Source of the DNA: JAWWPG01 sp038254365
Lineage (GTDB): Bacteria > Actinomycetota > Actinomycetes > Propionibacteriales > Nocardioidaceae
Direction: 5' to 3'
Assembly (NCBI GenBank): GCA_038254365.1
Contig: JBBSGI010000006.1
Span: 1-64,000, forward strand
Length of the DNA: 64,000 nucleotides
Shown: in pieces, positions 62,087-64,000 of the stretch
Position numbering within the stretch: position 1 is the first letter of the stretch
Layout of the letters: each line of letters begins with the position of its first letter
Notes under the pieces: model-generated
Database searches by the model: none
What the model was told of the DNA's origin: nothing
What the model saw: the letters and a program-made list of their open reading frames with translations, nothing else
Translations under genes and position numbers: made by a program

Positions 62087-63875
62087 AGTCCACCCCCTCC
62101 TCGTCGGTGGTGGCTTCGAACCGGCTCGCCTGAAGGTCGAACATCAGCCGGTAGCGCCCGTGCCTGGCCATCAGCTCATCGTGGCTGCCGAGTTCGATGA
62201 CCCGGCCCTGCTCGAGGACCGCGATCCGGTCGGCGTGCCGCACGGTCGAGAATCGGTGCGAGATGAGGATGGTGGTAACCCCACGAGTCGCCTCGAGGAT
62301 CCGGTCGAAGATCGCCGCCTCACCACGAACGTCGAGCTGAGCGGTCGGCTCGTCGAGCAGCACGAGGCCGGCCCCATGTCGTACGGCGCACAGCGCTCTC
62401 GCCAGCGCGACCCGCTGCCACTGACCTCCGGACAGGTCGGTGCCTCCGGCGTATCCCTTCGCCAGCGGGGTGCCGAGGTCGGTGATCCCCTCGGCGCCGG
62501 CGTCCCGCAACGCCGCCACGATGTCGTCGTCGGCTGCGCCCGCCGGTGCCACGTTGTCGCGAAGCGACAGGTCGAAACGGACGAAGTCCTGGAAGACCGC
62601 AGTTACCTGTGCTCGCCATGACTCGATGTCCAGGTCGCGAATGTTGGTGCCGTCGATCTCGATGGAGCCCGAGTCGGGGTCGTAGAGGCGGCACAGCAGC
62701 TTGGCCAGAGTGGTCTTGCCGGCGCCGTTCTGGCCGACGATGGCCAGCGACGAGCCGGCGGGAACCGTCAGGTCGAGACCGTCATAGATTGGCTTGTGGG
62801 AGTTGGGGTAGCTGAAGTTGAGGTCGCGAATCCTCAGCTCTCGACGCGGTGAGCGCGCGGGTGCTGCCCGAAGTCCGTTGGGCAAGGCGCCGCCTTGCGC
62901 CATCGCGGGTCGAAGCCGCAGCACGGCGGCGACCGGAGCCGCGGCGCCGTCGAGCGCCCAGTTGAGGCCGCCGAAGGCGATCGCGCTCACCCCGACGGCG
63001 ACCTGGGCGAACACAACGAGCCGGTCCAACGCCAGGTCTCCGGCGACGGCTGCCGAACCGAGGGCCCAGAACACCAGGGCGTTGGCGGCGACGACCAGGA
63101 GGAGTGCGCCGAGAACTGACTTTTCCCTGAGACGAGTGGCCTTGTACTGCAGCTCGAACAGCTTGCGGCGCCGCGCCGCGAACCGCGCGACCGTCCAGCC
63201 TTGCAGACCGAACAGTCGCAGCTCCTTGGCGGGCGCCGGCTCGACGGCCAGCCGGTAGGCGTAGTCGGCATGTCGCTGGGCGTAGCGCACCGTCTCGGTG
63301 TTGCGGTCACGCCAGACCGAGCTCTCGCGGAGCAGCCAGTGGGTGCTCCCCCAGGCACCCGCGAGCAGCAGCGACGCCCACCACGAGAAGGCGAAGAGGA
63401 CGACGGCGGAGGCGGCTCCACCGACCAGCTCGACGAGACCGCCGGCGATGAAGCCCACGTTCATGAACATCGGCGGCCCGGTCATCCCCAGGTCGAACTC
63501 ACGCGCGGTTGTCAGGTCACTCGTCAGCGTCGGATCCTCCAGGTGGCCGATTCCTGGGGGAGACACGCAGGTGACGGCGAGCTCGTCATAGAGCCAGGCG
63601 GACATCTTGGACCCGAGGTTCTCGCTGACCGCCTCGTGCACCGGTGGCAGCACCTGCAGCAGCACGAACGTGATCCCCATGGCGGAGAGGGGTACGGCGA
63701 GAGAGCTCTTGTCCTGCAGCCCGCCGACAACGAAACCCATCGTGATCGCGAAGATCGCCGGCAGCACACCCCGCAGGACGAGCAGCGCCCACCAGGCGGC
63801 GGCCAGCCAGGGATCGGCCTTCGGCAACGCGGCGAAGAACTCCCACTCCGGCCGCCCGCGCGGGGACGCCAGCAT
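62070..63875 (-). CDS. ABC exporter subunit (fused permease and ATPase)
   Basis: This 601-residue half-transporter has the usual membrane domain and an ATPase with Walker A GQNGAGKTTLAK, canonical signature LSGGQWQRVALARA, and Walker B GLVLLDEPTAQLD. It is the first gene of the two-gene exporter. ATG 63875 follows GGGCGGGCAG. Its canonical signature complements the changed one in the partner. Confidence 0.88.
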   Translation of the reverse strand: MLASPRGRPEWEFFAALPKADPWLAAAWWALLVLRGVLPAIFAITMGFVVGGLQDKSSLAVPLSAMGITFVLLQVLPPVHEAVSENLGSKMSAWLYDELAVTCVSPPGIGHLEDPTLTSDLTTAREFDLGMTGPPMFMNVGFIAGGLVELVGGAASAVVLFAFSWWASLLLAGAWGSTHWLLRESSVWRDRNTETVRYAQRHADYAYRLAVEPAPAKELRLFGLQGWTVARFAARRRKLFELQYKATRLREKSVLGALLLVVAANALVFWALGSAAVAGDLALDRLVVFAQVAVGVSAIAFGGLNWALDGAAAPVAAVLRLRPAMAQGGALPNGLRAAPARSPRRELRIRDLNFSYPNSHKPIYDGLDLTVPAGSSLAIVGQNGAGKTTLAKLLCRLYDPDSGSIEIDGTNIRDLDIESWRAQVTAVFQDFVRFDLSLRDNVAPAGAADDDIVAALRDAGAEGITDLGTPLAKGYAGGTDLSGGQWQRVALARALCAVRHGAGLVLLDEPTAQLDVRGEAAIFDRILEATRGVTTILISHRFSTVRHADRIAVLEQGRVIELGSHDELMARHGRYRLMFDLQASRFEATTDEEGVDYDLLS

Positions 63876-63921
63876 CTGCCCGCCCTTCTGGTTGTCGGGG
63901 ACGGCTAGCCTCTCATCGCCG

Positions 63922-64000
63922 TCAAGTGGCCGTCTTGAGGAATTGGGAGATCAGCTCGGGGAGAGGAAGGCGGCCAGCGCGGCGGCGTACATCGCGGGGT
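63922..64000 (-). CDS. possible 3' end of a minus-strand gene at the window edge
   Basis: A frame entering from the edge reads RLPLPELISQFLKTAT and stops TGA 63924-63922. Another minus-strand frame also runs in from the edge and stops near 63953. Too short to name; either could be the end of the gene before the ABC exporter. Confidence 0.25.
   Translation of the reverse strand, partial: PRDVRRRAGRLPLPELISQFLKTAT

Overview
This is a window of high-G+C actinobacterial chromosome. Most codons end in G or C, GTG starts and 4-base ATGA/GTGA overlaps are frequent, and the order clpS - DUF2017 - PRPP synthetase-like - murI - metallo-beta-lactamase - rph - rdgB is typical of the group. Gene content suggests a Nocardioides-like member of the Propionibacteriales; the genus is inference.

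Left end (1-15.5 kb). Transposase remnants (an IS256 tail and an IS6 fragment with its halves in swapped order) and a cysteine-rich 57-residue gene come first. Next is a minus-strand redox operon: ECF sigma factor, zinc anti-sigma factor, FAD disulfide oxidoreductase, and a peroxiredoxin-like protein. The last gene reads straight through an in-frame TGA at the first position of its CxxC motif, with a SECIS-like hairpin just downstream. It is probably a selenoprotein and is the most notable item here. Four secreted beta-propeller proteins of different types follow (5.6-13.3 kb), with decayed genes between them and a class II aldolase/HAD phosphatase pair.

Glycerol and dihydroxyacetone locus (15.5-26.4 kb). 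There is a divergent DhaL/DhaK pair, then DhaM-HPr, DhaL and DhaK for PTS-driven dihydroxyacetone phosphorylation, two glycerol kinases, an IclR regulator, an aquaglyceroporin and a glycerol-3-phosphate dehydrogenase. Two near-identical palindromes sit the same distance upstream of the glpF and dhaK -35 boxes, which ties the locus to the IclR protein.

Middle (26.4-50 kb). This holds two AMIN-like proteins around a SigE-type sigma factor, a TrmB/LuxR-type regulator divergent from a secreted sedolisin, and a ydaO-type c-di-AMP riboswitch before an NlpC/P60 hydrolase. It continues with a DUF3048 lipoprotein, malic enzyme, YqgE, a DUF3039 gene broken by an amber codon, an MFS transporter, a FluC/DUF190/FluC fluoride cluster, a formylglycine-generating-enzyme-like protein, and a pyruvate dehydrogenase E1-like enzyme. 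A galE with two frameshifts, an Lrp regulator divergent from hydroxyphenylpyruvate dioxygenase, and a sodium/solute symporter with its DUF3311 partner complete the region.

Right end (48-64 kb). The conserved housekeeping block runs from pncB to rdgB, then tRNA-Leu(UAG), Bcp, DUF3618, a GroES-like protein, aminopeptidase P, a MarR-controlled MFS exporter and a two-gene ABC exporter. Several genes carry single-base lesions (galE, DUF3039, the unknown gene near 11 kb), so assembly error has to be kept in mind when reading any of the broken genes.
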